A DNA stretch of 54,407 nucleotides from an uncultured Ferrovum sp. (GTDB taxonomy: Bacteria > Pseudomonadota > Gammaproteobacteria > Burkholderiales > Ferrovaceae): positions 1 through 54,407 of the forward strand of contig CAIPTD010000066.1 in the NCBI GenBank assembly GCA_903867885.1. The letters are read 5' to 3'. The position numbers and the translations under genes are program-made. The notes beneath the pieces were generated by a model. It did not search any database. It was not told the origin of the DNA and saw nothing but the letters and a program-made list of their open reading frames with translations. How positions within the stretch are numbered: position 1 is the first letter of the stretch; the number at the start of each line of letters is the position of its first letter. Shown here one piece after another: positions 52,233 to 54,407 of the stretch.

Positions 52233-54407
52233 AATTTCGTTTTCCCATCGTCATCATCGATGAGGACTTTCGTTCTGAAAATGCCAGTGGATTTGGCGTG
52301 CGCGCTCTTGCTAAAGCGATTGAAGAGGAAGGCATCGAGGTTGTTGGAGTCACGAGCTTTGGTGATATGACTTCCTTCGCTCAGCAGCAATCCCGTGCTT
52401 CCGCTTTTATTTTATCTATTGACGATGAAGAGTTTGGTGAAGGAAGTGATGATGAAATTACCGATGCACTCAAAAGCTTGCGGGCCTTTGTGCAAGAAGT
52501 ACGTCGAAAAAATGCGGATATTCCCATTTTTTTGTATGGTGAAACACGCACCTCCCGGCACATTCCTAACGATGTATTGAAAGAGCTGCATGGCTTCATT
52601 CATATGTTTGAAGACACTCCAGAGTTTGTGGGCCGTCACATCGTTCGTGAGGCACGGGTATATCTAGATTCCTTGGCGCCTCCCTTCTTTAGAGCCTTGG
52701 TGCACTATGCTTCAGATGGTTCTTATTCCTGGCATTGCCCCGGTCACTCTGGTGGGGTGGCGTTTTTAAAGAGCCCTGTGGGCCAGATGTTTCACCAATT
52801 TTTTGGTGAGAACATGCTGCGCGCTGACGTATGTAACGCCGTGGATGAACTTGGTCAGTTACTCGATCACACCGGCCCTGTTCAGGCTTCAGAACTCAAT
52901 GCTGCGCGCATTTTTAGTGCCGACCATTTGTTCTTTGTGACCAACGGCACCAGTACCTCTAACAAGATTGTTTGGCATAGTACGGTGGCCCCGGGTGATG
53001 TTGTTGTTGTTGACCGTAACTGCCATAAATCGATTCTGCACGCCATCATGATGACCGGAGCGATTCCTGTTTTCTTAATGCCTACTCGCAATCACTACGG
53101 CATTATTGGCCCCATCCCCCTGTCTGAATTTCATCCCGATAATATCAAGCGCAAGATCGAAGCCAATCCTTTTGCCCGTGAAGCGAAAGGCGAAGTACGT
53201 ATTCTGACCATTACTCAGAGTACCTACGACGGCATTATCTATAACGTAGAGACCATTAAATCTTTACTCGATGGTCATCTGGATACCTTGCACTTTGATG
53301 AGGCTTGGCTGCCCCACGCATCTTTCAGTGATTTCTACAAGGATATGCACGCGATTGGTCGTGACCGAGCGCCTTGTAAGGAGTCGATGGTGTTTTCAAC
53401 CCAGTCCACCCACAAGTTGTTGGCCGGGCTTTCGCAGGCTTCACAAATTTTGGTGCAGGACAGTGCGACCCATAAGTTGGATCGTGATGTGTTCAATGAA
53501 GCTTATCTCATGCACACCAGTACCTCGCCTCAATACGCAATCATCGCTTCTTGCGATGTCGCTGCAGCCATGATGGAGCCACCCGGTGGAACAGCTCTGG
53601 TAGAAGAATCTATCAGTGAGGCACTGGATTTTCGCCGGGCAATGCGTAAAGTGGATCTAGAGTGGGGTGATGACAGTTGGTGGTTTCAAGTTTGGGGCCC
53701 GGATGATTTGGCTGATGAGGGCTTGGGATCACGTGAAGACTGGGTTCTGAAACCCGATGACCACTGGCATGGTTTTGGAAATGTAGCGCCCGGCTTCAAT
53801 ATGCTGGACCCTATTAAAGCTACAGTCATTACGCCGGGATTGAACGTTGATGGTTTGTTCGCAGATAGTGGTATTCCTGCATCCGTTTTGACCAAATACT
53901 TGGCTGAACATGGCGTGGTGATTGAGAAGACGGGACTGTATTCTTTCTTCATTATGTTCACGATTGGTATTACCAAAGGCCGCTGGAATACCTTAGTCAC
54001 TGAGCTACAGCAGTTCAAGGATGACTACGACCGCAATCAGCCCTTGTGGCGGATCTTGCCTGAGTTCATTGCCAAGCATCCTCGCTATGAAAAGATTGGT
54101 TTACGTGATCTCTGCGATCAAATCCATCAGGTGTATCGCGAGACCGACATTGCACGTTTGACCACCGAGATGTATCTGTCTGAAATGGTTCCTGCCATGC
54201 CACCGGCAGAGGCCTTTAGTCATATGGCCCATAAGAATATCGAGCGGGTACCGATTGAAGCGTTGGAAGGGAGGATCACAGCGATGCTGTTAACGCCTTA
54301 TCCTCCGGGTATTCCTTTGTTGATTCCTGGCGAATGCTTCAATGCCACTATCGTGCGGTACTTAAGCTTTGCACGCATGTTCAATTCACGCTTCCCTGGC
54401 TTCGAGA
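52229..54407 (+). CDS. Arginine/lysine/ornithine decarboxylase, truncated by window edge
   Basis: This is a PLP-dependent, fold-III basic amino acid decarboxylase (AdiA/CadA/LdcC family) that removes CO2 from arginine, lysine or ornithine. The receiver-like wing domain (residues 1-130) is followed by the PLP domain. It has WHCPGHSGG, the LHFDEAW block, and the cofactor Lys396 in STQSTHKLLAGLSQAS. The C-terminal domain continues to the window edge. 726 codons are present of an expected ~750. The exact substrate is not decidable by eye. The start overlaps the acyl-CoA synthetase stop as ATGA. Confidence 0.93.
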   Translation, partial: MKFRFPIVIIDEDFRSENASGFGVRALAKAIEEEGIEVVGVTSFGDMTSFAQQQSRASAFILSIDDEEFGEGSDDEITDALKSLRAFVQEVRRKNADIPIFLYGETRTSRHIPNDVLKELHGFIHMFEDTPEFVGRHIVREARVYLDSLAPPFFRALVHYASDGSYSWHCPGHSGGVAFLKSPVGQMFHQFFGENMLRADVCNAVDELGQLLDHTGPVQASELNAARIFSADHLFFVTNGTSTSNKIVWHSTVAPGDVVVVDRNCHKSILHAIMMTGAIPVFLMPTRNHYGIIGPIPLSEFHPDNIKRKIEANPFAREAKGEVRILTITQSTYDGIIYNVETIKSLLDGHLDTLHFDEAWLPHASFSDFYKDMHAIGRDRAPCKESMVFSTQSTHKLLAGLSQASQILVQDSATHKLDRDVFNEAYLMHTSTSPQYAIIASCDVAAAMMEPPGGTALVEESISEALDFRRAMRKVDLEWGDDSWWFQVWGPDDLADEGLGSREDWVLKPDDHWHGFGNVAPGFNMLDPIKATVITPGLNVDGLFADSGIPASVLTKYLAEHGVVIEKTGLYSFFIMFTIGITKGRWNTLVTELQQFKDDYDRNQPLWRILPEFIAKHPRYEKIGLRDLCDQIHQVYRETDIARLTTEMYLSEMVPAMPPAEAFSHMAHKNIERVPIEALEGRITAMLLTPYPPGIPLLIPGECFNATIVRYLSFARMFNSRFPGFE

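Noticed and set aside
1-54407. CRISPR arrays, tRNA/rRNA genes, insertion sequences, phage or integrase genes
   Set aside because: None seen on either strand; every gap is short except 25016-25530, which is explained by promoters and a leader.

Overview
The window is a chromosomal stretch of a flagellated Gram-negative bacterium, most likely a betaproteobacterium of moderate GC. This is inferred from gene order and families: a flg operon facing a fliF-fliR operon, a second FliK-like gene beside an orphan FlhB C-terminal homologue, paired cyanophycin synthetases, and an arginine/lysine/ornithine decarboxylase. I cannot name the genus. No rRNA, tRNA, CRISPR array, insertion sequence or phage gene was seen.

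Positions 1-31.6 kb are a nearly complete flagellar structural locus. On the + strand come the tail of flgB and then flgC-D-E-F-G-H-I-J-K-L (rod, hook, L and P rings, hook-filament junction). Facing it on the - strand is fliF-G-H-I-J-K-L-M-N-O-P-Q-R (MS ring, switch, export ATPase complex, hook-length control, export gate). The two operons meet tail to tail with one base between flgL and fliR. fliE is divergent from fliF. Next is a - strand operon: fliS, fliT, a second FliK-like gene, an orphan FlhB C-terminal domain and a PilZ protein. Divergent from it are fliC, flaG and fliD. Putative sigma-28 promoters drive fliC and, less clearly, fliS. A NarL-type response regulator and a HisKA_3-type histidine kinase close the cluster.

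Positions 31.7-37.6 kb carry an unknown exported protein, an RsuA-type pseudouridine synthase, a membrane-anchored methyltransferase-like protein coupled to a TPR/2OG-Fe(II)-oxygenase-like protein, a chemoreceptor and a small membrane protein.

Positions 37.7-45.4 kb form a cyanophycin (multi-L-arginyl-poly-L-aspartate) locus. A DUF1854 protein and an ABC exporter with an unusual cytosolic N-terminus are divergent from two synthetases. The first (CphA2 type) has lost the Mur-ligase P-loop and C-terminal domain; the second (CphA1 type) is intact. No cyanophycinase lies in the window.

Positions 45.4-54.4 kb hold a - strand run moaA, a four-Cys mini-protein, an MFS transporter, rmuC and chrA. 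A + strand pair follows: an acyl-CoA synthetase and a PLP-dependent basic amino acid decarboxylase that runs off the right edge. The region is very compact, with many 4-base start/stop overlaps and several convergent gene pairs separated by 1-14 bases or overlapping. The items most worth following are the exporter/DUF1854/CphA2 module, the FliK-like/FlhB-C/PilZ operon, the TPR-oxygenase/methyltransferase pair, and a 38-codon ORF exactly bridging flgJ and flgK.
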